Below are positions 9,601-16,789 of a stretch of DNA of 64,000 bases, in pieces. The notes below the pieces were generated by a model, which had not been told where the DNA came from, did no database searches, and saw only the letters and a program-made list of their open reading frames with translations. Numbering within the stretch: position 1 is the stretch's first letter; the number at the start of each line of letters is the position of its first letter. Both the position numbers and the translations under genes were made by a program. This stretch comes from Pararobbsia alpina_A (GTDB lineage: Bacteria; Pseudomonadota; Gammaproteobacteria; Burkholderiales; Burkholderiaceae), in NCBI RefSeq assembly GCF_965118125.1, contig NZ_OZ221288.1:1178001-1242000 (forward strand), read 5' to 3'.

Positions 9601-10277
9601 ACGACGTCGCGCACATAGGCAATCCTGCGCGGATGATCTTCCTGCCTCTCCCCTTGAGCGCGCCGCTCGATCGTCGCCAGTTGATTGGCGACGTAAGGCC
9701 GGCTATGCACGAGGCCCGGGCCGTCGCCGAATGTCGACGTCGAAATCGCATCGATCTGATGCTGGCGCAGCGCCTCGATCATCGACGCGCGATCGTCGTA
9801 GGCGTGCCACTGCACGGGCACGCCCAACCGCGCACCCATCGCTTCGGCGAAGTCGACCGACATGCCGTACACGCCATTGTGCAAGTCGGTGATATCGAGC
9901 GGCGGCGACAGATTCGGCGCAATGCCGATTACCAGCCGATGCCCATGCAAGGCGAGCGTCGCATGCTCGCCCTCGCTGAGCGGCAACGTCTCCAGCGCGA
10001 TCGGCGCACGCCACTCCGACAGCACGTCCCGACCGCTCGCCGGAGGACCGGGCACATAGGCGTGCACGCGCGATGATAATTGCTCCAGCAACGCCCCTTG
10101 CGGCGACAGCTGTTGCGATGACAGCTGTTGCGATGACGGTAGCTGCGAGAACTGCAGCTGCGACGACCGTTGTTCCGGCGACGGTTGCTGTGACGACACC
10201 TCCTGCAGCGAGGCCGTCTCCGGCAGCGCACCGATCAGTACCGCCATGCACCACAGTCTCAATGCCATGCGTCGCAT
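6654..10277 (-). CDS. BvgS/EvgS-type hybrid sensor histidine kinase
   Basis: The 1207-residue protein has a signal peptide, a Ser/Gln-rich linker (about 28-69), two Venus-flytrap solute-binding domains (about 110-335 and 350-578), one membrane helix (about 591-613), a HisKA domain with the H-box MSHEIRTPMN (phosphorylatable His664), an ATPase domain (N box NLLSNAIKF, G boxes DTGVGI and GTGLGLSI), a receiver domain with phospho-acceptor Asp991, and an HPt domain with His1147 in AHRIKGA. This is the His-Asp-His relay order of BvgS and EvgS, which sense signals with periplasmic domains and pass phosphate to a LuxR-type regulator. Unlike Bordetella BvgS, no PAS domain is visible between the membrane helix and the kinase (residues 614-655 look like a short coiled linker). 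The gene starts 13 bp after the regulator gene, with GAGG upstream, so the two are one operon. Confidence 0.93.
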   Translation of the reverse strand: MRRMALRLWCMAVLIGALPETASLQEVSSQQPSPEQRSSQLQFSQLPSSQQLSSQQLSPQGALLEQLSSRVHAYVPGPPASGRDVLSEWRAPIALETLPLSEGEHATLALHGHRLVIGIAPNLSPPLDITDLHNGVYGMSVDFAEAMGARLGVPVQWHAYDDRASMIEALRQHQIDAISTSTFGDGPGLVHSRPYVANQLATIERRAQGERQEDHPRRIAYVRDVVAQRAEADLERAYPDAVRVPYPGLIQALEAVSFGDADMLVGNLLVTSYLIDQLQLRNLAPSGYANFDEGGFDFAMRSDDAALANLIDRALESLPTSFATSVRGRWARAPGEPSFIRPLELTDDERAWIHEHPVVPYSSIGDLAPLVFEDARGQPAGIAIDVLDAISQETGLVFQGTLRAKIADTAADLVSGHALLTPFMVDADDERHTITTRIPYMSSLWVIVTRASSAPLRNVDALEGKRVVLLADSALWRQLEHVEPVVRLATSSSVFGAFDAVRDGDADATLMEIGSAHYAIGQYPKGTFSITGTVGGIPIPIHIGVRADQTELASILDKAIAHLPPGEVDAIRRRWLLVANPEPVWQRIRPRLVIATYIGGAVAMLFVIWAVSMRIQIRRRVAAERRLGEQLALQSELLDALRHARDEAEAANRAKSTFLATMSHEIRTPMNAILGLLELELQRALSDEPRTASLSVMQQAARDLLVLIDNVLDVSKMDAAKLELAPRPLEFYSWIDGIARLYENLARQRGLAFRVVCTTPRRVEAWVMADPVRLRQIIANLLSNAIKFTSSGLIGIEYGIVERRLAPDRGQGQDDEASMAGDFGASESEPDSHEPDDAAFGVTIRVFDTGVGIDDVDQAALFEPFSQVGDAQRGVYGGTGLGLSICKRLVVLMGGTLSIDSVRGEGTRVSIDLTLAQASPEESQGAVTLPEDRTVLKGLRVLVVDDHPANRLVMKQQAESLGCVVTLAVDGHDALGQWSEADSPFDVVLTDCSMPSMSGEALTVALRERERKGEHEGEYDGAAVEAHVRCIVIGATANAQPDARQRALDAGMDECLVKPLSIASLAHALSLACREAQGHVAPSVEDDAVLDSDPAVASAVDPSRLARFGTQCAALLISLRDTNREDWLAAHAALTRGDDDGLSALAHRIKGAVRLVGGERLVDACVQLETACASHDRMAVGRAFTVVSHAFDAFQADIEKAIRRMTH
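10105..10134 (-). repeat. 15-bp tandem repeat in the Ser/Gln linker of the kinase
   Basis: Two identical 15-bp units (GACAGCTGTTGCGAT on the plus strand) are followed by several diverged copies up to about 10200. They code for repeated (S)SQQLS-like pentapeptides between the signal peptide and the first sensor domain. Copy-number change would stay in frame. Confidence 0.8.
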
Positions 10278-10290
10278 GTCTGCTGCCTCG

Positions 10291-10902
10291 CTAGTCGATC
10301 AGCCGATGAGCCTTCGCGAATTCGACGAGATCCACCAGGGTCTCCAGGTTGAGCTTTCTCAGCATGCGTGTCTTGTGCGTGCTGACGGTCTTCGGGCTCA
10401 GAAACAGCGTGTCGGCGAGCTGCTTGTTGCTTGCGCCTGCAACCAGGCCCTTGAGAATCGTCAGCTCGCGAGGCGACAACTGAGCCAGACGATCGGTCGC
10501 CGCTTCGGTTCCGGAATCCGCAAAGCAGTTGTAGCCGGCAAGCACGAGACGCGCCGCGGTCAGGATGTCGCAGATATCGCGATCCTTGCCGACAAAACCA
10601 TGCCCGCCCGCGTCGCGCGCCGGCCCAGCATGCATGCGCTCGTCTTGCGACGAAAACACCAGAATGCGCGTTGGCGGAGCAGCGCGGCGTATCTGGCGAA
10701 TGAGCTCGATGCCATCGATATCGGGCAACTTGAGATCCACAATCACGAGCGATGGCGGCACGCGTCGAATGATCGCGAGCGCTTTATCACCTGTACTCGC
10801 TTCCCCGATGATTTCGAACTCACCCGTATCTTCAAGAATTGTCTTGAGTGCGAGTCGCAGGGAAGGATGATCGTCGACGAGCACGATCGTTTGTTTTGCC
10901 AC
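10291..10902 (-). CDS. LuxR/FixJ-family response regulator (BvgA/EvgA-like)
   Basis: The 203-residue protein has an N-terminal receiver domain with the acidic pair Asp10-Asp11, phospho-acceptor Asp56 in VIVDLKLPD and conserved Lys106 in FVGKD. A C-terminal LuxR-type helix-turn-helix follows (about 140-200, with LSPRELTILKGLVAG and NKQLADTLFLSPKTVSTHK). This is the standard NarL/BvgA layout. It is the first gene of an operon with the BvgS-like hybrid kinase, which is its expected phosphodonor through the kinase HPt domain. By analogy with bvgAS and evgAS it should control surface and stress genes, with the neighbouring autotransporter the obvious first candidate. Phospho-acceptor and DNA-binding residues are all intact. 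Confidence 0.92.
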   Translation of the reverse strand: MAKQTIVLVDDHPSLRLALKTILEDTGEFEIIGEASTGDKALAIIRRVPPSLVIVDLKLPDIDGIELIRQIRRAAPPTRILVFSSQDERMHAGPARDAGGHGFVGKDRDICDILTAARLVLAGYNCFADSGTEAATDRLAQLSPRELTILKGLVAGASNKQLADTLFLSPKTVSTHKTRMLRKLNLETLVDLVEFAKAHRLID

Positions 10903-11704
10903 AGGCCATCTCCTTCAACGTTTGTGTGCCGCCGGAAGTGGTCGACCGATTAAACGCCGCGCGATGTTACGAGAAAGCGAATATGTGAGCCAGTCGGGTC
11001 ACATGCAGCCTGGTGCAGCTCATTTTAGGACGCGCGATCCGTTCGCCACTGACGCTGAGTTTCCGATTGATTCGTGCACAAAACAGCAATATTTCATTCA
11101 AAATAAAGCGCGTTTTCGTGCGTCAATGCATGCTTAGGACATCTCGCAATTGAGAATCGGATGATTGCGATACGGCATAAACGCGCACCTAAAATGCGGC
11201 TCGTTGAGTATCAGTGCCTAATGGTGCGTTAGGAGTCAAAACGAGATAACAGACGTGTCCGCAGATCGATCGAGAGAAATCTCATGCTCGACTGAGGCAA
11301 TTTGGCACTCAATATCAGAGGAGATATTCAAGACGCGGAAGATCGTTCGAATCCGGGCTGGGAATGAGGTCTTTCCGACGGGGAATTGAAGTGAAATGCG
11401 TGGGTGCGGACGTTGAACGTCGGACGTCGAACATCGAACGTTGAGTTGAACGTCGAGAATCACGAAGTGCCGAGGGAATGACGAACGGCGTTTGGATGTG
11501 CCGCGTGGTGAGGCGACAAGACAGCCCGTCGAGTTGAATGTCAGGCGAACTGTAACCATGACGGTCACTCAGTCAGTTCGTCATCGACGACTGACAAGAC
11601 CGGTCGATATCGACTCACTGAGGCAACGGCGCGCGCTGTGAACGACATCCGCGCGGCCAGCGAACTCAATCGTCGAACTCAGCCAGCGAGTTCAGTCAGC
11701 GAAT
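10903..11704. other. 802-bp intergenic region before the regulator-kinase operon
   Basis: This region is AT-richer than its surroundings and holds the upstream control region of the two-component operon. TTAGGAC occurs at 11025-11031 and 11134-11140, and TTAGGAG at 11229-11235; their complements resemble the BvgA-type half-site only loosely. Two low-complexity stretches are visible: interleaved GAACGTCG-like words at about 11410-11460, and CAG(T/C)CAGCGA(A/G)TT repeats at about 11680-11715. An open frame at 11236-11568 on the minus strand lacks a ribosome binding site and protein-like composition, and I do not call it. Confidence 0.5.
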
Positions 11705-12091
11705 TCAGTCGATCAAAGCGAGCTGACCTTGATTGCGCGGTGCGATGGCCGTGGCGACGTACGGCGCCGGGGTCGACGGAACGAACAAGGTGAGGAACTT
11801 CGGGGAATTCAGAAAGCGTCGAACCGCGTCGGCGCTGGATTGCTGATCGTGGTCGATCAGCCAGTCTTCGACGCATTCGAAAAACGCGATACCGAACAAG
11901 ACGCTGCGCGAGTCGACGAGGCGCTCGGCGATTTTCTTGAGCGCCGGACCGCGGTTCAGCGGCAATTTGCTCATCAGGTCCGAAGCTTCGCGGGCGACGA
12001 TATAGCTGCAAGAACGACGAATCTGCACCTTTTCTTCGTCGATCGCGTCGCGAGGCGTCGCGTTCTTGCTGTCATTCCTCGGCAGTCTCAT
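11705..12091 (-). CDS. Hypothetical protein, 128 residues
   Basis: I do not recognise this protein. The product is 128 residues, soluble and without a signal peptide. Its N-terminus is basic and polar (about 1-25); the core has alternating helical segments (RRSCSYIVAREASDLMSKL, LVDSRSVLFGIAFFECVEDW) with two Cys residues, and the tail is rich in Pro and Ala. The ATG at 12091 was chosen because AAGGAG stands 7 bases before it, although the frame is open for 65 more codons. It lies upstream of the BvgAS-like operon on the same strand, separated from it by about 800 bp. A regulatory or accessory role in that system is possible but rests only on position. Confidence 0.65.
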   Translation of the reverse strand: MRLPRNDSKNATPRDAIDEEKVQIRRSCSYIVAREASDLMSKLPLNRGPALKKIAERLVDSRSVLFGIAFFECVEDWLIDHDQQSSADAVRRFLNSPKFLTLFVPSTPAPYVATAIAPRNQGQLALID

Positions 12092-12538
12092 GTGTGACTC
12101 CTTCGCTGGAACCGTATTGGACCGAGCTTCTTCACGTTTCAACAAACGTAATAACGGCAATCGCTCGAGCGAACTTGAGGGCGTAGTCACACAAATTACT
12201 TCTAGCGGATGTATGGGTGCCCGTCTCGCCATGATGTCATTTAACGCCTCTTCAACGCGGTTCCATCGAAGGAACAGAAGGCACAAATCCGGTCAGTTTT
12301 ACGAGCTTTTCCCTGTATCGGCTCACCTCAGCGCCGAAATGCGGTCGTCATGCCCTGCGGTCATTTTGATGAAAGGGTTTGCTCACTTTCAGCGCTGAAA
12401 GCGTAGGGTTCGCCCGGTTCGATGGCATTCCTTTCGTTTTCATTACATACGATCGTATCGACCCGTCGTGCAGGCAGTCAGCGTGCAGTCGCGGCGATTC
12501 GCGCGAGCAGTACGTCCGGTGACTGCCGCGGGCGGCAT
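12092..12538. other. 447-bp intergenic region
   Basis: No gene is supported here. It contains the upstream region of the 128-residue hypothetical gene and a 16-bp perfect palindrome at 12386-12401. Open frames on both strands lack ribosome binding sites. Confidence 0.5.
12386..12401. repeat. 16-bp perfect palindrome
   Basis: CTTTCAGCGCTGAAAG reads the same on both strands, about 295 bp upstream of the 128-residue hypothetical gene and 150 bp downstream of the next gene. It is too short-looped for a hairpin and fits better as a binding site for a dimeric regulator. Confidence 0.45.
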
Positions 12539-13033
12539 TCAACCTTTGAGTTGATCCAGAAGGGCCACGCACTCCCGCGCTTGTTCGATATTGGCGAGCG
12601 GCACGGACCAGGTCGGGTTGCCCAGGTCGTTGGTACGGAACACGACGCCAGCCATCGCCAGGCCGGTTGCCTGAGTACCGTGCACCTCGAGTTCTCGCTC
12701 AAAGAGCTTCCACTCTTTGAGATCGGAGAGCGCGTAGCGCTGCGTCCGTCCCTCGATGGTCAAGGTGACACGACGCTCACGCGCCTCGACGACGACACTC
12801 GAGCCCACGCCAGAAAATGTCCGGCTGACGAGCGTACGTCCCGTCGGGCTGACCGCGCGTTGCTTGCGTCGGCGCAGCCATGCAATCGGCACGGCGCTCA
12901 GCAGCGCGAGCACAAGAAAGTAAATGGCGATCGCGATATCCGCGCCCACGCGATGCGACAGCGCATTAAAGCCCCACCCCGCGGCGACAATGAAAACGAT
13001 GAAGGCGAGCAGCGGAAGAAAAAGAATCGGCAT
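12539..13033 (-). CDS. Small inner-membrane protein of unknown function
   Basis: The 164-residue product has two membrane helices (about residues 2-25 and 35-57), the second followed by the basic cluster RRRKQR, and a soluble C-terminal domain of about 100 residues with beta-rich patterning (SSVVVEARERRVTLTIEG, then a helical end). This looks like a two-helix anchor with a cytoplasmic PH-like or similar beta domain, but I cannot name a family. The ATG at 13033 is preceded by GGGGGGAG at good distance; a longer open frame of 60 more codons upstream has no such support. It stands alone between about 500-bp gaps. Confidence 0.7.
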   Translation of the reverse strand: MPILFLPLLAFIVFIVAAGWGFNALSHRVGADIAIAIYFLVLALLSAVPIAWLRRRKQRAVSPTGRTLVSRTFSGVGSSVVVEARERRVTLTIEGRTQRYALSDLKEWKLFERELEVHGTQATGLAMAGVVFRTNDLGNPTWSVPLANIEQARECVALLDQLKG

Positions 13034-13536
13034 CGACTCCCCCCGTGAAATCTCAGATAAGCGGTAGATCGTATCAAGCTCTGCCCGAAGAACCGCATGT
13101 CGCTGTTCAACAAAGGACACGTCTGCTTCGAAAGCGGTTCTTTCCGAACGCAAAAGCCGCCATGTCGCAAAGACATCGGGACATGCGCTGAACGATGCAA
13201 GGCGCGTCGGCACTTGTTTCGAGACGTCGCACTTGCGTCAAGACTCGCTACTCATCGGCGGCGTAGCAGCACAGTCAACAAGGGACACGCAGGAAGGGGA
13301 CGCAGACAGGAGATTCAGGCAGCGGGACCCGGAACGCGTGGTGCGCAGCCGATGCGAGGCACACGATGCGAGGCGGATCCGGGAAACGAATGCGGGGCAC
13401 ACATACGGGCCACGGACGCAGCCCGCGAACGCAGCAACGAAAGGTCTGCGCGTCCGCAGCGCCTTCATCGCCGGAGACTCGTGCGGAGAACCCGGCCGAC
13501 TTGCATCGGCCTGCGATCCCCCGCATCACACGTCAA
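13034..13536. other. 503-bp intergenic region after gnd
   Basis: No gene is supported. A short hairpin (GGCCGA and TCGGCC at 13494-13511, 6-nt loop) stands 25 bp beyond the gnd stop codon and may contribute to termination of the pentose phosphate operon; it has no T-run. The sequence is otherwise rich in short repeats such as GATGCGAGGC (about 13350-13375). Confidence 0.5.
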
Positions 13537-14514
13537 TTACTTCTTGAACTCGGTGTGACCACCGAAGCCGAAGCGCATTGCCGAGAGCAGACGCTCGCCG
13601 AAAGTGTGATCCTTGCGCGAACGGAAGCGTGCGAACAGCGAAGCAGCGAGCACGTTAGCCGGCACCGCTTCTTCGACGGCTGCATCGATCGTCCAGCGGC
13701 CTTCACCGCTGTCTGCAACTTCACCCGAGTAGTCGTCGAGTTGCGGCGACGAAGCCAGGCCTTGTGCCGACAGGTCGAGCAGCCACGACGACACGACCGA
13801 GCCACGACGCCAGACTTCGGCGATGTCGGCCAGGTTCAGGTCGAAGCGCTGGTCTTCCGGCAGGTGCGTCGAATTCTTCTCGCGCAGGATGTCGAAGCCT
13901 TCCGCATACGCTTGCATCAGGCCGTACTCGATGCCGTTGTGAACCATCTTCACGAAGTGACCGGCACCGGCCGGGCCTGCGTGGATATAGCCGTGTTCGG
14001 CGCGCGAGTCGAGATGCTCACGGCCCGTCGTGCGCGGGATATCGCCAAGGCCCGGGGCCAGCGTGCTGAAGATCGGGTCGAGCGACTTCACGACATCGTC
14101 CGGGCCGCCGATCATCATGCAGTAGCCGCGTTGCAGACCCCACACGCCACCCGACGTGCCGACGTCCACATAGTGGATATTCTTCTTGGCGATTTCCTTC
14201 GCCCGGCGCATATCGTCCTTGTAGTGCGTATTGCCGCCGTCGATCAGCACGTCGCCAGGCGAGAGCTTGGTCGAGAACTCGGTCAGCGCGTCTTCCGTGA
14301 CCTTGCCTGCCGGCAGCATGATCCAGACAATGCGCGGTCCCTTGAGCTTGGCGACGACATCGTCAAAGTCCTTGGCGACCGTCGCACCTTCCTTGCCGAG
14401 TTCCTCGGCCGGGCCGCTGCTGCGATTCCAGACGACGACCTCATGCTTGCCCCTGATCAGGCGGCGTGCAATGTTTGCACCCATGCGGCCGAGGCCAACG
14501 ATAGCGATCTGCAT
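13537..14514 (-). CDS. gnd: 6-phosphogluconate dehydrogenase, decarboxylating (short GntZ type)
   Basis: The enzyme converts 6-phosphogluconate to ribulose 5-phosphate and CO2 in the oxidative pentose phosphate pathway. The 325-residue product opens with the Rossmann motif GLGRMG (7-12) and has the family motifs DGGNTHY and AGHFVKMVHNGIEYG, which contains the catalytic Lys and substrate-binding residues. It is about 150 residues shorter than the E. coli enzyme and belongs to the GntZ/YqeC type, many members of which prefer NAD; the acidic or polar residue after strand two (VVWNRSSG) would have to be tested for NADP binding. It is the last gene of the zwf-tkt-gnd operon, 20 bp after tkt, with GGAG at proper spacing. 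Confidence 0.92.
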   Translation of the reverse strand: MQIAIVGLGRMGANIARRLIRGKHEVVVWNRSSGPAEELGKEGATVAKDFDDVVAKLKGPRIVWIMLPAGKVTEDALTEFSTKLSPGDVLIDGGNTHYKDDMRRAKEIAKKNIHYVDVGTSGGVWGLQRGYCMMIGGPDDVVKSLDPIFSTLAPGLGDIPRTTGREHLDSRAEHGYIHAGPAGAGHFVKMVHNGIEYGLMQAYAEGFDILREKNSTHLPEDQRFDLNLADIAEVWRRGSVVSSWLLDLSAQGLASSPQLDDYSGEVADSGEGRWTIDAAVEEAVPANVLAASLFARFRSRKDHTFGERLLSAMRFGFGGHTEFKK

Positions 14515-14534
14515 GCTCTTATTCTCCGGTTGTA

Positions 14535-16691
14535 TTACTTCACAAGTTGTTTCGCTGTCTCGTAGACAGCCTCGGGCGTAAAGCCGAATTTCTTCTTGAG
14601 GTCAGCCAGCGGAGCCGACGCGCCGAAAGTATGCATGACGATCGTGCGCGCGTCCCGACTAATACCGACATAGCGGTCCCATCCCATCTCGGCAGCCTGC
14701 TCGACAGCGACCCGCGCCGTGACATCCGGCGGCAGCACGCTGTCCTTATAGGCCTGGTCCTGCCGCTCGAAGAGTTCCCACGACGGCATCGACACGACGC
14801 GCGCGGCGATGCCCTCTGCCGTGAGCTTCTCGTAAGCGTCGACGCACATCGACACCTCGCTGCCCGTGGCCATCAGGATCACCTTCGGCTTGCCGCCCGC
14901 TGCATCGGCCAGCACATAAGCGCCGCGCGCCACGCCTTCGGCGCTCGCGTACTTCTTGCGATCGAACGTCGGCAGCGCCTGGCGCGTCAGCACCAGACAC
15001 GAAGGCTGATCGTGCAGCGTCAGAATCGTGCGCCACGCCTGAGCGACTTCGTTGGCGTCGGCCGGCCGCAGTACGACCATGCCCGGAATCGCGCGCAGCG
15101 ATGCCAGTTGCTCGATCGGCTGGTGCGTCGGGCCGTCTTCGCCGACGCCGATCGAATCATGCGTGAACACAAAGGCGACTGGCAACTCCATGATCGACGC
15201 CAGCCGGATCGGCGGCTTCATATAGTCGCTGAAAATCAGGAACGTCGAGGCGAATGGCCGTAGCTTCGACAGGGCGATCCCGTTCGAGACCGAGCCCATC
15301 GCGTGTTCGCGAATGCCGAAGTGCAGATTGCGCGAGCCATAGCTCTGAGGCTGGAAGCTGCCGGCACCCTCGAACTTGAGCAGCGTCTTGGTGGACGGTG
15401 CAAGGTCGGCCGCGCCGCCAAGCAACCAAGGGATCTTGACGGCGAGCTTGTTGAGCACCTGGCCCGACGAGTCGCGCGTGGCCAGACCCTTCGGATCGGG
15501 CGGGAACACCGGCAGCTCGGCCTCCCATCCAGTGGGCAGACCTTGCTTGCGCATCAGCTCGAGCTGCGCACCCTCATCCGGATTCTGCTTCTTGTACTCG
15601 TCGAAGGCTTTGTACCAGGCTTCGCGCTTTTCTTTGCCGCGTGCGCCGATACCCTTGCTGAAGTGGTCGAGCACGCCGTCGGGCACCAGAAACTGGGCGT
15701 CTTCGGGCCAGCCATACGACCGCTTCGCGGCCTTGACTTCTTCTTCGCCAAGCGGCTCGCCGTGGGCCGAAGCCTTGCCGGCTTTCTTCGGGGAGCCATA
15801 GCCGATGACGCTGGTCACGATGATCAGCGTCGGGCGATCGTCGACCTTGTCGAAGGCCGCGAGGGCCTTGGCCAGCGCCGCCGTGTCGTTGGCATCGGCG
15901 ACAAGCTCGACGTGCCATCCATAGCCGCGGAAGCGCGTGGCGACGTCGTCGCTATAGGCGAGGTCCGTGCCGCCCTCGATCGTCACGTGATTGCTGTCAT
16001 AGATCCAGCACAGGTTCGACAGCTTCAGGTGACCCGCGAGCGATGCGGCTTCGGCCGACACGCCTTCCATCATGCAGCCATCGCCGCACATCGCGTAGAC
16101 GTTGTAATTGAAGATCTCGGCGCCGGGCTTGTTATACGTCGTCGCGAGCCAGCGTTCCGCGATGGCCATGCCGACGCTGTTGCCCAGCCCCTGCCCCAGC
16201 GGGCCGGTTGTGGTTTCGACACCCGACGTCCAGCGATACTCCGGATGACCGGGCGTCTTGCTGTCGATCTGACGGAAGCGTTTGATCTCTTCGAGCGGCA
16301 CGGCAGGCGTGCTCAGCGGCACATCGTTCTCGCCCGTCTCGCGCACGCCCGTCAGAAAGAGCAGCGAATACAGCAGCATCGATGCATGGCCGACTGACAG
16401 CACGAAGCGGTCGCGATTGGGCCAGCCCGGATCCTGCGGATCGTAATTGAGCCGGTCCTGCCAGAGGTGGTACGCGACTGGCGCAAGGCCCATCGGCGTG
16501 CCGGGGTGGCCGGAATTGGCCTTCTGCACGGCGTCCATCGCGAGCGTGCGGATCGTGTTGATGCAGATCTGGTCGATATCGCCGGCCGGGCGTGCCGCAC
16601 CGGCCGCGCCCGCCGCGCCTGCACCCGCGCCATCACGCTCGGCGGCCTGAAGAGCGGATTTCGCTGCGGGGTTCATCATCCATCGTTTCAT
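14535..16691 (-). CDS. tkt: Transketolase
   Basis: Transketolase moves two-carbon units between sugar phosphates using thiamine diphosphate, linking the pentose phosphate pathway to glycolysis. The 718-residue length is slightly above the usual 660-690 because of an Ala/Gly-rich N-terminal extension (about 20-37). Family motifs are complete: SGHPGTPMG near the N-terminus, the thiamine-binding GDG...N motif (MCGDGCMMEG, ending before IYDSNHVT), and the transketolase region FVFTHDSIGVGEDGPTHQP. The second gene of the operon, it starts 98 bp after zwf and ends 20 bp before gnd. GGAG stands about 10 bases before the chosen ATG; the in-frame ATGs at codons 5 and 6 are alternatives. Confidence 0.96.
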   Translation of the reverse strand: MKRWMMNPAAKSALQAAERDGAGAGAAGAAGAARPAGDIDQICINTIRTLAMDAVQKANSGHPGTPMGLAPVAYHLWQDRLNYDPQDPGWPNRDRFVLSVGHASMLLYSLLFLTGVRETGENDVPLSTPAVPLEEIKRFRQIDSKTPGHPEYRWTSGVETTTGPLGQGLGNSVGMAIAERWLATTYNKPGAEIFNYNVYAMCGDGCMMEGVSAEAASLAGHLKLSNLCWIYDSNHVTIEGGTDLAYSDDVATRFRGYGWHVELVADANDTAALAKALAAFDKVDDRPTLIIVTSVIGYGSPKKAGKASAHGEPLGEEEVKAAKRSYGWPEDAQFLVPDGVLDHFSKGIGARGKEKREAWYKAFDEYKKQNPDEGAQLELMRKQGLPTGWEAELPVFPPDPKGLATRDSSGQVLNKLAVKIPWLLGGAADLAPSTKTLLKFEGAGSFQPQSYGSRNLHFGIREHAMGSVSNGIALSKLRPFASTFLIFSDYMKPPIRLASIMELPVAFVFTHDSIGVGEDGPTHQPIEQLASLRAIPGMVVLRPADANEVAQAWRTILTLHDQPSCLVLTRQALPTFDRKKYASAEGVARGAYVLADAAGGKPKVILMATGSEVSMCVDAYEKLTAEGIAARVVSMPSWELFERQDQAYKDSVLPPDVTARVAVEQAAEMGWDRYVGISRDARTIVMHTFGASAPLADLKKKFGFTPEAVYETAKQLVK

Positions 16692-16789
16692 GTCGCGTGC
16701 TCCATCGGTTTCTGTCAGGTCCGTGCAGGACAGACCGGCTGCGGCCGGCTCCTGCGAACTTGAGTCGATAACAAGGCCTTAGGGAAGCC

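Noticed and set aside
11236..11568. 110-codon frame on the minus strand in the large intergenic region
   Set aside because: It reads through a short-repeat tract, has no ribosome binding site and its composition does not look like a protein.
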